This document shows, in pieces, positions 1-9,653 of a stretch of DNA of 64,000 nt. Position 1 is the stretch's first letter. Every line of letters begins with the position of its first letter. The stretch spans positions 77,832-141,831 of the forward strand of contig NZ_BMMX01000003.1 in NCBI RefSeq assembly GCF_014646155.1. Direction: 5' to 3'. The translations under genes and the position numbers were made by a program. Source of the stretch: Mangrovihabitans endophyticus (GTDB lineage: Bacteria; Actinomycetota; Actinomycetes; Mycobacteriales; Micromonosporaceae). Under the pieces are notes generated by a model. That model did not search any database. It saw only the letters and a program-made list of their open reading frames with translations, and was not told the DNA's origin.

Positions 1-87
1 TGCGCGGGTGCGCGGGTGCGCGGGTGCGCGGGTGCGCGGGTGCGCGGGTGCGCGGGTGCGCGGGTGCGCGGGTGCGCGGGTGCGCGG
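1..87. repeat. 8-bp tandem repeat (TGCGCGGG)n, cut by window edge
   Basis: About 10.9 uninterrupted copies of the octamer TGCGCGGG run from the window edge to the stop codon of the alkaline phosphatase gene, which begins at the next base. The array is G-rich on the + strand, like the right flanks of the composite repeat loci at 45 kb and 60 kb, so it may be the right end of a similar locus outside the window (inference). Open frames across it are by-products of the repeat. Confidence 0.9.
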
Positions 88-1440
<1,353 letters not shown>

Positions 1441-1458
1441 GCGCGTCACGCCATCAGC

Positions 1459-1530
1459 CGAAAGTGAACGGTCGATGTCCGCCGGACGGTCAACTGGCAA
1501 ACAAGCGAGGTCACCGGGGGCAAGGTGAAC
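1459..1530 (-). promoter_or_regulatory. Possible PHO-box-like sites upstream of phoA
   Basis: On the minus strand, GTTCACCTTGC (1530-1520) and GTTCACTTTCG (1469-1459) resemble the GTTCAYYY core of actinobacterial PhoP-binding repeats. They lie in the 104-bp gap before phoA. They are 61 bp apart rather than in direct 11-bp phase, so the call is tentative. Confidence 0.3.
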
Positions 1531-1544
1531 GGAGGCTGAAGACT

Positions 1545-2525
1545 TCAGGCCGGTAGCCGTACCTCGAACCGACAACCACCCCGCACGTTGCCGGCGCGCA
1601 CCCGTCCGCCTTGCGCCTCCACCAGCCCCCGCACGATGGCCAGTCCGAGACCGCCGCCGGACTGGCCGGGGGTGCGCGCGCGGGAACCGCGGAACGCCAC
1701 GTCGAAGACCCGGGGTAGATCCGACTCCGGGATGCCGCCGCAACTGTCCGAGATGGCGAACCACACGTCGCCCGCATCGCGTCCGGCGTCGATGGTGACC
1801 GTGCCGTCCGGCGGGGTGTACCGCACCGAGTTCATCAGCAGGTTGGCCACCACCCGGCTCAGCTCGGCCTCGCTGGCGGTGACCACCGGCCAGCCGGACT
1901 CGGCGGCAACGATGCGGATGCCGCGGCGCTGGGCGACCGGCGCGGCGGTGGCGATCGCGTCGGAGAAGACGTCGGCCAGCGGCACCGCCGACGGCACCAG
2001 GCGCAACGCACCGGAGTTGATGCGGGACAGCTCGAACAGGTCGTCCACCAGCCGGCTCATCCGGTCCGTCTCGACCCGGATGCGGCGGTGGTATTCGGCC
2101 ACCGTGGCCGGTTCGGCGACCACGTTGTCCTCCAGCGCCTCGGCCATCGCCCGCATGCCGGCCAGCGGCGTCCGCAGATCGTGCGACACCCAGGCGACCA
2201 GGTCGCGGCGGCTCGCCTCGGCCTGCGCCGCCCACATCGCGGCGCGGGCCAGCCGCCGGCCGAAGGTCACCCCGACGGCCAGACTGACGACCGCGGCGAC
2301 GGCCACCGTGATCAGCACGACCTGGAGGTCGTGTCCGGACAGGAACATCGCCCGGGCCACCGCCGCGACCCCGGCGGCCACCACGGCCACGGTGATGGCG
2401 ACCAGCACGCTGATGTGCACGACGATCGACCGGCCGCGCAGCAGCCGCGCCGCACCGGCGCCGACCAGGCCCACCACGCCGCCGGCGACCAGCGCGTACA
2501 GGACGATCAGCAGCACGTCATGCAT
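1545..2525 (-). CDS. Membrane sensor histidine kinase
   Basis: A 326-residue two-component kinase. Three hydrophobic stretches in the first ~95 residues are candidate membrane segments. They are followed by the H-box [15 protein letters not shown] with the phospho-accepting His, an N-box ([15 protein letters not shown]), the G1 region [15 protein letters not shown] and the G2 box [12 protein letters not shown]. No large extracytoplasmic sensor domain is present, so the signal is probably read in the membrane or by a partner. Its ATG overlaps the end of the response regulator gene by 8 bp, indicating translational coupling. phoA follows 104 bp downstream, so phosphate control is plausible but not shown. 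Confidence 0.9.
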   Translation of the reverse strand: MHDVLLIVLYALVAGGVVGLVGAGAARLLRGRSIVVHISVLVAITVAVVAAGVAAVARAMFLSGHDLQVVLITVAVAAVVSLAVGVTFGRRLARAAMWAAQAEASRRDLVAWVSHDLRTPLAGMRAMAEALEDNVVAEPATVAEYHRRIRVETDRMSRLVDDLFELSRINSGALRLVPSAVPLADVFSDAIATAAPVAQRRGIRIVAAESGWPVVTASEAELSRVVANLLMNSVRYTPPDGTVTIDAGRDAGDVWFAISDSCGGIPESDLPRVFDVAFRGSRARTPGQSGGGLGLAIVRGLVEAQGGRVRAGNVRGGCRFEVRLPA

Positions 2526-3216
2526 GGCTCACCGGCTCGTATCGATATCCGACACCCCAGACCGTGAGCAGCCGGCGCGGTGCCGCCGGGTCGGCCTCGA
2601 TCTTCTCCCGCAGCCGCCGTACGTGCACGGTGACCGTCGACTGGTCGCCGAACTGCCAGCCCCACACCTGCTCCAGCAGTTGCGACCGGGACCAGGCGCG
2701 CGCCGGATGCCGCAGCAGAAATTCCAGCAGGTCGAATTCGCGGACCGTCAGGGTGAGCGGGCGGCCGTCCAGCTCGGCGATGCGCCGCCCGGTGTCGGCG
2801 ACCAGGCCGGCGTCGCGCAGCATCACCGGCGGCGCGTCGTTCTCCGGCGGCATGGTGCGGCGCAGCACCGAACGCACCCGCAGCACCAGTTCACGCGGGG
2901 AGAACGGCTTGGTCACGTAGTCGTCCGCGCCCACCTCCAGGCCGACCACCCGGTCCGACTCCTCGCCCAGCGCAGTGAGCATCACCACGGGCAGACCGGG
3001 CCGATCCCGGCGCAGCCGCCGGCACACCTCCAAGCCGTCGATGCCGCCCAGCATCAGGTCCAGCACCACCAGGTCGGGGGTCTCCGCGTCGACCGCGGCC
3101 AGGGCGGCGTTGCCGTCCCCGACCAGGCGCACCCGGTAGCCGTCCTGTTCCAGGTAGCGGCGCACCACGTCGCTGACGGTCGGGTCGTCGTCCACGACCA
3201 GCACACGATGTTCCAC
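2518..3216 (-). CDS. OmpR/PhoB-family response regulator
   Basis: A 232-residue DNA-binding response regulator. The receiver domain (1-115) shows the acidic pair in [12 protein letters not shown], the phospho-acceptor Asp in [13 protein letters not shown] and the conserved Lys in [11 protein letters not shown] winged-helix domain follows ([13 protein letters not shown], then [13 protein letters not shown] and [10 protein letters not shown]). I chose GTG at 3216, which begins [11 protein letters not shown]; a start at 3243 would overlap the preceding gene. It forms a pair with the kinase gene, which it overlaps by 8 bp, and it closes a run of overlapping same-strand genes that starts near 6978. 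Confidence 0.92.
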   Translation of the reverse strand: MEHRVLVVDDDPTVSDVVRRYLEQDGYRVRLVGDGNAALAAVDAETPDLVVLDLMLGGIDGLEVCRRLRRDRPGLPVVMLTALGEESDRVVGLEVGADDYVTKPFSPRELVLRVRSVLRRTMPPENDAPPVMLRDAGLVADTGRRIAELDGRPLTLTVREFDLLEFLLRHPARAWSRSQLLEQVWGWQFGDQSTVTVHVRRLREKIEADPAAPRRLLTVWGVGYRYEPVSHA

Positions 3217-3226
3217 ACCGGTGACG

Positions 3227-3685
3227 CTACTCACCCGGCACACCCCGCCGTCCCGGCGCGTCCCGTCGGCCGTCCCGCCGGTGCCGGGCGACGGTGGCCG
3301 TGATTGCCACGCCGGCCCAGACCGCCGCGAGCACGGCGAGCAGGCCCCACCCGTACGGGCGCGGCAACGCGGACGGGTTGTCCGCGGCGCGGCCGAAGCC
3401 CAGCACCGGGGGTAGCCCGACCACCAGGACGGCGAGGCTGATCAGCGCGCCCGCCTGCACGGACCACCGAGCGCGGCGGGGTACGAACCGGCGCAGCGCA
3501 GCGCCGGCGCCGAGCACCGCGGGCAGGAACACCGCGTCGTGCAGCACCAGCACCACTACCAGGAACAGCGGTACGCCGAACTTGTTGACGTCGTTGTCGG
3601 TCAGCGCGCCGACCAGGGCATATCCGGCGATCGCCACCCCGGCGGCCACCAGCACCCGGCGCCACCAGCGGACACCGGCGCTCAT
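3227..3685 (-). CDS. Small polytopic membrane protein, function unknown
   Basis: A 152-residue protein beginning MSAGVRWWRRVLVAAG with about four hydrophobic helices and a basic C-terminal tail. The start ATG overlaps the stop of the molybdopterin oxidoreductase gene as ATGA, and its stop lies 10 bp before the response regulator start. The tight overlap suggests it may work with the oxidoreductase, for example as a membrane partner, but no motif proves this. I do not recognise a named family. Confidence 0.8.
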   Translation of the reverse strand: MSAGVRWWRRVLVAAGVAIAGYALVGALTDNDVNKFGVPLFLVVVLVLHDAVFLPAVLGAGAALRRFVPRRARWSVQAGALISLAVLVVGLPPVLGFGRAADNPSALPRPYGWGLLAVLAAVWAGVAITATVARHRRDGRRDAPGRRGVPGE

Positions 3686-5040
3686 GACATGCTCCGCAGG
3701 GTGATCCGGCTCAGCCACTTGGTCTGCATCACGCCCGGTCGGTTCGGGGCGATCAGCCGTGCCGGGTAGCCGTGGTCCAGGTGCAGGTCCGAGCCGTCCA
3801 GGCGCAGCGCGATCAAGGTCAGTGGGTCCCGCAGATGCGGCGCCGCGACCGATGACGTGCGGTACCGGCCCGCGGCCTCCAGCGACTCCACCTCGGCCAC
3901 GGCATGCTCCGGGTCCACCCCGGCCATCTTCGCCAGATCGCGCAGCCGCACACCGGACCAGGTGGCCGACGCGCTCCACCCCTCCACACAGGTGATCGGG
4001 AGGGTGGCCGTGTGCTGCGGCAAGGCGGCCAGGTCGGCCAGTGACAGGGCGACCGGTCGCGGCCCGCTGATCCGCAGGCGATACCCGGGATCGAGGGCGG
4101 CGCGCCGCACCCGGGCGCCGGCGGCCGACTTGTTGACCGGCAAGCCCTGCGGGCCGGTGTCCGGGCGGCGCGGCGCGAGCAGCGAGATGCCGGACAGCGG
4201 CGCCACCGTCTGCCCCACCGTGGCCACGGTGATCACGCCGGCCGCCGCGCCGACCGCGCCGAGCAGCCGCCGACGGGTGGCGACCGGGCCGTCCGGCCCG
4301 CCTGCGTCCGGCCCGCCTGCGTCCGGCCCGCCTGCGTCCGGCCCGCCTGCGTCCGAGCCGCCTGCGTCCGAGCCGCCTGCGTCCGGGCGGTCCGCGACCA
4401 GGCCGTCGTTGGCCGACTTGGCCGGCGCCGGAGCGGGCGTCTCGGGCGGTGTGCGGCGCAGCGCCTCCCGCACCACCGGCAACTGGACACCGATGTGCGC
4501 CAGCAGGCCGCCGATCGTGAGCCAGGCGACCCAGTAGTGCGCGGCGGTGAAGAAGAAGGGCATCGGGGCGTACCAGCGATTGATGTTCAGCACGCCGCTG
4601 ACCACCTGGAACAGGCCCCCGCCGACCAGCGCGACGATGCCCAGCAGTTCGATCGCCCGAGCCGGGCCGGGCACCGGCGGCCAGGAGAACAGCCGTGGAT
4701 AGACCGACCACAGCTTCGCCCCCAGCAGCGGAATCATGGCGAGCCCGGTGGCCACGTGCAGGCCCTGGGTGACGCGATAGAGGCTGACCGGCCGGGACGG
4801 CCACCAGAACCAGCCCGGCGGATGCTGGATCAGGTGGCTTGTCACACCGGTGAGGAAGCAGATCGCGAAGGCGATGCCCAGCGCCACGCCGAGCTGGCTG
4901 GTCAGCCGGGTGGATCGCAACGCGGAGCCGAACGCACCGGGGCGGAACGGGCCGCGACGCAGCGTGTCCGGCGGGGCCTGCAACCAGGCGACCGCGGCGC
5001 GTGCCCGGCCGGTCACCGATGTGCCAGCGTCGCGAACCAT
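3682..5040 (-). CDS. Membrane-anchored molybdopterin-dependent oxidoreductase (sulfite-oxidase fold)
   Basis: A 452-residue protein with two parts. Residues ~35-185 hold about four transmembrane helices with histidines (TSHLIQHPP, LHVATGLAM, AAHYWVAW), resembling a b-type cytochrome anchor. The C-terminal ~170 residues are a SUOX-type molybdopterin-binding domain; the Cys of LPITCVEGWSASATWSG is the expected molybdenum ligand, and the family motif HGYPARLIAPNRPG follows. A linker with six DAGGP/DAGGS repeats joins them. ATG at 5040 is preceded by GGAGG seven bases upstream, so it is preferred over a GTG at 5058. It overlaps the upstream methyltransferase by 28 bp and the downstream gene by 4 bp. 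The substrate is unknown. Confidence 0.88.
   Translation of the reverse strand: MVRDAGTSVTGRARAAVAWLQAPPDTLRRGPFRPGAFGSALRSTRLTSQLGVALGIAFAICFLTGVTSHLIQHPPGWFWWPSRPVSLYRVTQGLHVATGLAMIPLLGAKLWSVYPRLFSWPPVPGPARAIELLGIVALVGGGLFQVVSGVLNINRWYAPMPFFFTAAHYWVAWLTIGGLLAHIGVQLPVVREALRRTPPETPAPAPAKSANDGLVADRPDAGGSDAGGSDAGGPDAGGPDAGGPDAGGPDGPVATRRRLLGAVGAAAGVITVATVGQTVAPLSGISLLAPRRPDTGPQGLPVNKSAAGARVRRAALDPGYRLRISGPRPVALSLADLAALPQHTATLPITCVEGWSASATWSGVRLRDLAKMAGVDPEHAVAEVESLEAAGRYRTSSVAAPHLRDPLTLIALRLDGSDLHLDHGYPARLIAPNRPGVMQTKWLSRITLRSMS
4291..4380. repeat. In-frame 15-bp tandem repeat (6 copies)
   Basis: Six copies of a 15-bp unit (GTCCGGCCCGCCTGC or its GTCCGAGCC variant) lie inside the oxidoreductase gene and encode the linker (DAGGP/S)6 between membrane anchor and catalytic domain. 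Because the unit is a multiple of three, copy-number change would alter linker length without breaking the frame. Confidence 0.95.
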
Positions 5041-5681
5041 CGTCCCGCCTCCGTCCACGTGGTCAGCGTGTGCATCGCCGCCCCGGCCGCTGCCTCCGCC
5101 ACGTCGTCACGGGACAGCACGGCCCAGCGAAACGGCACCCGCGTGTCGCCCAGTGCGGCCGTGCCGGCCCAGCTACGGGTGCCCGGCATGGCGAGTTCCA
5201 CATGCACCCGGCCGGTCCGGCTGATCAGCTCGCCGCAGCGCCGCAACAACGCCACCGGGTCGCCACCGATGCCCACGTTGCCGTCGGCCAGCAGCAGGTG
5301 CCGCCAGCGGCCGTGGCCGGGCAGCGGGCCGAAGACGTCGCGGCGCAGTGCGGTAGCTCCCCGCTCGCGCGCCATCCGCACGGCGGTGCCGCTGACGTCG
5401 ATGCCGAGCGCGGGGCAGCCGAACCGGTGCAACAGCCGGGTCAGCCGGCCCGGCCCGCAGCCCACATCCAGGGTGGGTCCGTCGCACCGGGCCACCAGCC
5501 CGGCGTCGCCGGGCAGGTGGGTGCGGGTCCACGCGGTGGGGTCGAGCTCGTGCACGATGCCCAGGTCGTCGTGCAGCCTCAGCCGGGCCGACCGCCCACC
5601 GGCGGCGTGCCGCAGCGCGCGGTCGTAGACGGCCAGCGCCGCGGCGTCCGACCGGGAGCGGACGGGTGCCGGAGCGGTCAC
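5013..5681 (-). CDS. Class I SAM-dependent methyltransferase
   Basis: A 222-residue Rossmann-fold methyltransferase. The SAM-binding motif I is LDVGCGPGRLTRLL, followed by the acidic residue of ALGIDVSG and a motif IV-like LLADGNVGIGGDP. The GTG start overlaps the stop of the DUF2064 gene as GTGA, so translation is coupled. It sits between glycosyltransferase-type genes and a molybdenum oxidoreductase, which points to modification of a small molecule or glycoconjugate; the substrate cannot be read from the sequence. Confidence 0.88.
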   Translation of the reverse strand: MTAPAPVRSRSDAAALAVYDRALRHAAGGRSARLRLHDDLGIVHELDPTAWTRTHLPGDAGLVARCDGPTLDVGCGPGRLTRLLHRFGCPALGIDVSGTAVRMARERGATALRRDVFGPLPGHGRWRHLLLADGNVGIGGDPVALLRRCGELISRTGRVHVELAMPGTRSWAGTAALGDTRVPFRWAVLSRDDVAEAAAGAAMHTLTTWTEAGRWFATLAHR

Positions 5682-6328
5682 CGTGCGGCTCCCTGAGGCG
5701 CAGCCTCGCGCAGCGCCCGGATCTCGTTCACCGCGCGGGCGAAGCGACTGTCCGGCGGGCACAGCGCGGCCACCGCGCGGGCGTCCTGCGCGGTGTCCAC
5801 GTCGCGCAGCTCGCTCAGCAGCCCGCAACGCCGGCCGGACAGCGCGGCAAGGGTGAACGCACCGGTCCGTGCGCTGGACATCGGCACCGAGCGCAGTGCC
5901 GCGGCGTCGGCCGGACGGGTCAACCCGAGCGCCCACCAGCCGCCGTCGCAGGCCGGACCGAGCAGCACCTCGCGTTCGCCCAGCCGGTTCGCGGCCTCGG
6001 TCAGCGCCGCGGTCGTGACCTGCGGGGTGTCCATGCCGATCAGCAGGCTCGGGACGCCCCGCAGGGCGCTGTCGGCGAATCCGTTGGCCAGCCGCGCGGC
6101 CAGCCCCGTGCCACGCTGCGGCACGACGTGCCAGCCGTCCGGGCACGGGTGGTCGCCGGCCAGCAGCAGGGTGCGGCGTACGACCGGAGTGGCACTGACC
6201 ACGTCGAGGGTGTCCGCGAGTGACGCGGCGGCGATGGCGGCGGCCTGTTCCGGGGTGCACGGCGGGCAGAGCCGGGTCTTGACCCGTCCCGGCACCGGAG
6301 CCTTGGCGACGACGATGAGCTGGATCAT
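5678..6328 (-). CDS. DUF2064 / TIGR04282-family nucleotidyltransferase-like protein
   Basis: A 216-residue protein with the GT-A/nucleotidyltransferase fold typical of DUF2064: N-terminal IVVAKAPVPGRVKTRL, central LLIGMDTPQVTTAAL with the metal-binding Asp, and GPACDGGWWALGL. The family is often labelled arsenosugar biosynthesis glycosyltransferase, but no radical-SAM or ArsM-type gene is nearby, so that label is not adopted. The ATG overlaps the stop of the GT2 gene (ATGA), and its own stop overlaps the methyltransferase start (GTGA). The likely role is transfer or activation of a sugar in the same pathway. Confidence 0.85.
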   Translation of the reverse strand: MIQLIVVAKAPVPGRVKTRLCPPCTPEQAAAIAAASLADTLDVVSATPVVRRTLLLAGDHPCPDGWHVVPQRGTGLAARLANGFADSALRGVPSLLIGMDTPQVTTAALTEAANRLGEREVLLGPACDGGWWALGLTRPADAAALRSVPMSSARTGAFTLAALSGRRCGLLSELRDVDTAQDARAVAALCPPDSRFARAVNEIRALREAAPQGAAR

Positions 6329-6978
6329 CGGGCCAGCACCGCGCTCATGTCGCGGATGGCGCGGACGGTGCCGCGGACGCTGCCGGACACCTTGGACCGC
6401 GTGCCGGCGGCGCGCGGAAGGTAATCGACGTCCACTTCGCGTACCCGCCATCCGGCGCGGCCGGCCGCGATGAGCAGCTCCAGCGGGTAGCCGAAACGCC
6501 GGTCCCGCAGGTCCAGCGCGAGCAGCCGGTCGCGCCGGGCGGCGCGCATCGGCGCGATGTCGTGCACGTCCAGGCCGGAACCGGCCCGCAATCGGCGGGC
6601 CAGCACCACGTTGCCCAGCCGGGCGTGCAGCGGCCACACGCCGCGGCCCATCGGCCGGCGACGGCCCACCACCATGTCGGCCCGGCCGCCGCGAACCGGG
6701 TCGGCCACGCGCGGCAACTGGGCCGGATCGAACGAGCCGTCGGCATCCATCACGCACACCACCCCGTCGTCGGCCGCCTCGACCCCGGCATGCACGGCCG
6801 CGCCGTACCCGGGCTGCGGCACCTCGACCACGCGGGCGCCCAACGAGCGAGCCAGGTCGGGGGAACCGTCCGTGGAGCCGTTGTCGGCGACGATCGGCCG
6901 GTACCCGTCCGGCATCCGGCCCAGCAGCCACGGCAGGGCCGGCGCCTCGTTCAAGCAGGGCAACACCACATCGGTCAT
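6325..6978 (-). CDS. Family 2 glycosyltransferase
   Basis: A 217-residue cytoplasmic GT-A glycosyltransferase resembling the dolichol-phosphate mannosyltransferase/DPM group. It starts MTDVVLPCLNEAPALPWLL and has the nucleotide-binding VADNGSTDGSPD, the metal-binding motif VMDADGSFDP and a Gln/Arg-rich region after GSGLDVHDIAPMR. No C-terminal membrane helices are seen. It heads the minus-strand overlapping series and is divergent from the epimerase at 7111, with 132 bp between the start codons. Confidence 0.9.
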   Translation of the reverse strand: MTDVVLPCLNEAPALPWLLGRMPDGYRPIVADNGSTDGSPDLARSLGARVVEVPQPGYGAAVHAGVEAADDGVVCVMDADGSFDPAQLPRVADPVRGGRADMVVGRRRPMGRGVWPLHARLGNVVLARRLRAGSGLDVHDIAPMRAARRDRLLALDLRDRRFGYPLELLIAAGRAGWRVREVDVDYLPRAAGTRSKVSGSVRGTVRAIRDMSAVLAR

Positions 6979-7110
6979 GTGGGGCAACGTATCGGTGCTG
7001 CGGCCTCGCAACCCTTACAGAACGCGGACGTCCACCACAGGCCTTACAAACCGCTGACGTCTGCGCCGGAACCGCCCCGCGGGAGCGTGACCGCCTCTAC
7101 CGTGGGCCGC

Positions 7111-8151
7111 GTGACGCACATCCTCGTGACCGGCGGCGCCGGATTCATCGGCTCGCACGTGACCACGGCCCTGCTCGACGCGGGCCATGACGTGACCGTT
7201 CTGGACAGCGGCCATCCGGCCGCCCACCGGGGCCGAGCGCCGGAATCGGTGGCCGGCGTCCCGGTGCGCCGCGCCGACCTGCGGGATCGCGCCGCGGTGA
7301 CGGACGCGCTGCGCGGCGTGGACGCGGTGGTCCACCAGGCGGCCATGGTGGGCATGGGGGTGGACCTGGACGACCTTCCCGAGTACGTGGGCAGCAACGA
7401 CCTGGGCACCGCGGTGCTGCTGGCCGCCATGGCGCGCTCCGGTGTGCACCGGATGGTGCTGGCGAGTTCGATGGTGGTGTACGGCGAAGGCGCGTACCGC
7501 TGCCCGCGGCACGGTCCGGTGCGCCCGGCCGCGCGGGAAGTGTCCGACCTGGCCGCGGGCCGGTTCGAGCCGGGCTGTCCGTCCTGCGGCGAGGCGCTGG
7601 TCCCGGAACTGGTGGACGAGGACGCGCCGCTGGACCCGCGCAGCGTGTACGCGGCGACCAAACTCGCCCAGGAACACCTCACCGCCGCCTGGGTTCGGCA
7701 GACCGGGGGAGCGGTGGCCGCCCTCCGCTACCACAACGTGTACGGGCCGGGCATGCCGCGCGACACCCCGTACAGCGGGGTGGCGGCGATCTTCCGGTCG
7801 GCTCTGGAGGCCGGCCGCGTACCGCGGGTCTTCGAAGACGGTGCGCAGCGGCGCGACTTCGTGCACGTCGGCGACGTGGCGGCGGCCAACGTCGCGGCGC
7901 TGGCCGCCCCGGACGGATTCCGGGCCTACAACATCGCCTCCGGGCGGCCGGCCACCGTCGGACAGATGGCGCACGAGCTGGCCGAGGCGATGGGCGGCCC
8001 GGCGCCGGAGGTGACCGGGGAGTTCCGCCTCGGCGACGTGCGGCATGTGGTCGCCTCGCCCCGGCGGGCCGCCGACGAACTCGGCTTCCAGGCCCGGGTG
8101 GAACTCGCGGACGGGGTGCGCGAGTTCGCCCACGCGTCACTGCGGGCGTGA
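7111..8151 (+). CDS. NAD-dependent epimerase (dTDP-L-rhamnose 4-epimerase type) with zinc-ribbon insertion
   Basis: A 346-residue extended SDR. The N-terminal dinucleotide motif is VTGGAGFIGSHV; SSMVVYGEGAYRC contains the catalytic Ser/Thr region, and VYAATKLAQEHL the YxxxK pair. Between them the segment from YRCPRHGP to GCPSCGEAL has a CPxH and a CPxC that could bind zinc, an insertion I associate with dTDP-L-rhamnose 4-epimerase-like proteins. RYHNVYGPGMPRDTPYSG and RRDFVHVGDVAAAN fit sugar-nucleotide binding. The GTG at 7111 is chosen because it starts directly at the Rossmann strand; in-frame GTGs at 7102 and 7087 are alternatives. The next gene overlaps the stop. Confidence 0.88.
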   Translation: MTHILVTGGAGFIGSHVTTALLDAGHDVTVLDSGHPAAHRGRAPESVAGVPVRRADLRDRAAVTDALRGVDAVVHQAAMVGMGVDLDDLPEYVGSNDLGTAVLLAAMARSGVHRMVLASSMVVYGEGAYRCPRHGPVRPAAREVSDLAAGRFEPGCPSCGEALVPELVDEDAPLDPRSVYAATKLAQEHLTAAWVRQTGGAVAALRYHNVYGPGMPRDTPYSGVAAIFRSALEAGRVPRVFEDGAQRRDFVHVGDVAAANVAALAAPDGFRAYNIASGRPATVGQMAHELAEAMGGPAPEVTGEFRLGDVRHVVASPRRAADELGFQARVELADGVREFAHASLRA

Positions 8152-9605
8152 CCGTGGCCTCCACGCGCACCGCCGCCGGAACGGACCGGCCGCTCGCACG
8201 GCCGCCGGCCCGGACGCGGTGGCGCGAGCACCGCGGCGACCCGGCCGCGGCGGTGGTCGCGGCGGGCCTGGTGGCGGTGGCCGCGGTGGTCGCCGTGGTG
8301 CTGCACGTGGCGGGCACGCCGGTGCACGCGTCGGCCGCGCCGCTGTTCGGTCATGTGCTGCCGCACGTGGGACCGGGCACCCCGCTGGCCGTCACGGTGG
8401 CGGCCCTGGTGGCGTGGCACGGACCGGTGGTGGCCATGCGGCTGCGCTGGTCCCGGCTTTTGATCACCGCGTACGCGGGAGCGGTCACGTGGATCATGGC
8501 GCTGGCCCTGGTGGACGGCTGGCAACGGGGGCTTGCCGGGCGGCTGACCACGCCGTACGAGTATCTCGCCGAGGTCGGGCAGCCGGTGGACCTGGGCGCC
8601 TTCGCCGGACGGATCCTGGGCGGCGCGCCGGACTCCTGGACCACGCACGTGGCCGGGCATCCGCCGGGCGCGCTGCTGGTGTTCGTCGGGCTCGACCGCC
8701 TCGGCCTGGGCGGCGGCGGATGGGCGGCGACGGTCTGCGTGCTCGCCGGGGCGTTGACCGCGGTGGCGGTGCCGGAGACGGTGCGCCGGGTGGCGGGCAG
8801 CCGGGCGGCGCGAGCCGTGCTCCCCTTCGCGGTTCTGTTCCCCGGCGCGGTGTGGATCGGCGCCTCCGCGGATGGCTTGTTCGCCGGGGTGACCGCGACC
8901 GGGATCATGCTGCTGGCGATCGCCCTGGCGAACCCGTCCGATGATCGGGGGCGGGCCGGGCGTGCGGTCGCGGTCCGGGTGGTCGCCGGGTTCGCCGGGG
9001 GGAGCCTGCTCGGCCTGGGCATCTACCTGTCGTACGGATTGGTGCTGATGGCGCTGCCGGCGCTGGCCGTGGTGCTGGCCGCCTGGCGGGCCGGGCATCG
9101 CGGGACGCCGGCCTTGCTCGCCGCCGCGGCCGGGGCCGCCACGGTGGCCGCCGCGTTCACCGCCGCCGGCTTCTGGTGGCCGGACGGCTACGAACTGGTG
9201 CAACAGCGCTACTACCAGGGCATCGCGAGCAGCCGCCCGTACGCCTACTGGGCCTGGGCGAACCTGGCCGCGCTGGCACTGTGCGCCGGTCCGGCGGTGG
9301 CCGCGGCGCTGCGCCGCGCCGGCCGGGCGCTGATGCCCCGCGGCGGGAGGCCGTGGTCGCGCCCGATGCCCGACGGTGGGGTGCCGTGGCCGCGCCTGCT
9401 GCTTGCGCTGGCGGCGGTCGCGGCGCTGCTGGCGGCGGACCTGTCCGGCCTGAGCAAGGCGGAGACGGAACGCATCTGGCTGCCGTTCGCGGTGTGGCTG
9501 CTGGCCGGGACGGCGTTGCTGCCGGCCCGGGACCGGCGGTTCTGGCTGGCCGCCCAGGCGGCGACCGCGTTGCTGGTCAACCACCTGGTGCTGACCGGCT
9601 GGTGA
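8148..9605 (+). CDS. Polytopic integral membrane protein (possible GT-C-like)
   Basis: A 485-residue protein with roughly ten to twelve hydrophobic helices after a basic N-terminus. Its GTG overlaps the epimerase stop as GTGA. Loop motifs such as WTTHVAGHPPGALLVF and YYQGIASSRPYAYW resemble polyprenyl-phosphate-sugar-using membrane glycosyltransferases, but no diagnostic DxD is clear in the first loop. Together with the epimerase and the divergent GT2/DUF2064 genes, a role in making or transferring an exported glycan is reasonable (inference). Confidence 0.8.
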   Translation: MTVASTRTAAGTDRPLARPPARTRWREHRGDPAAAVVAAGLVAVAAVVAVVLHVAGTPVHASAAPLFGHVLPHVGPGTPLAVTVAALVAWHGPVVAMRLRWSRLLITAYAGAVTWIMALALVDGWQRGLAGRLTTPYEYLAEVGQPVDLGAFAGRILGGAPDSWTTHVAGHPPGALLVFVGLDRLGLGGGGWAATVCVLAGALTAVAVPETVRRVAGSRAARAVLPFAVLFPGAVWIGASADGLFAGVTATGIMLLAIALANPSDDRGRAGRAVAVRVVAGFAGGSLLGLGIYLSYGLVLMALPALAVVLAAWRAGHRGTPALLAAAAGAATVAAAFTAAGFWWPDGYELVQQRYYQGIASSRPYAYWAWANLAALALCAGPAVAAALRRAGRALMPRGGRPWSRPMPDGGVPWPRLLLALAAVAALLAADLSGLSKAETERIWLPFAVWLLAGTALLPARDRRFWLAAQAATALLVNHLVLTGW

Positions 9606-9653
9606 GCCGGCCACCCACCGCCCGCCCGCGACGCAAAGGGTGGGGGTTGCCGC

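Noticed and set aside
5678..6328. Arsenosugar biosynthesis
   Set aside because: The family label alone is not enough; no radical-SAM ArsS, ArsM or arsenic resistance genes are nearby.
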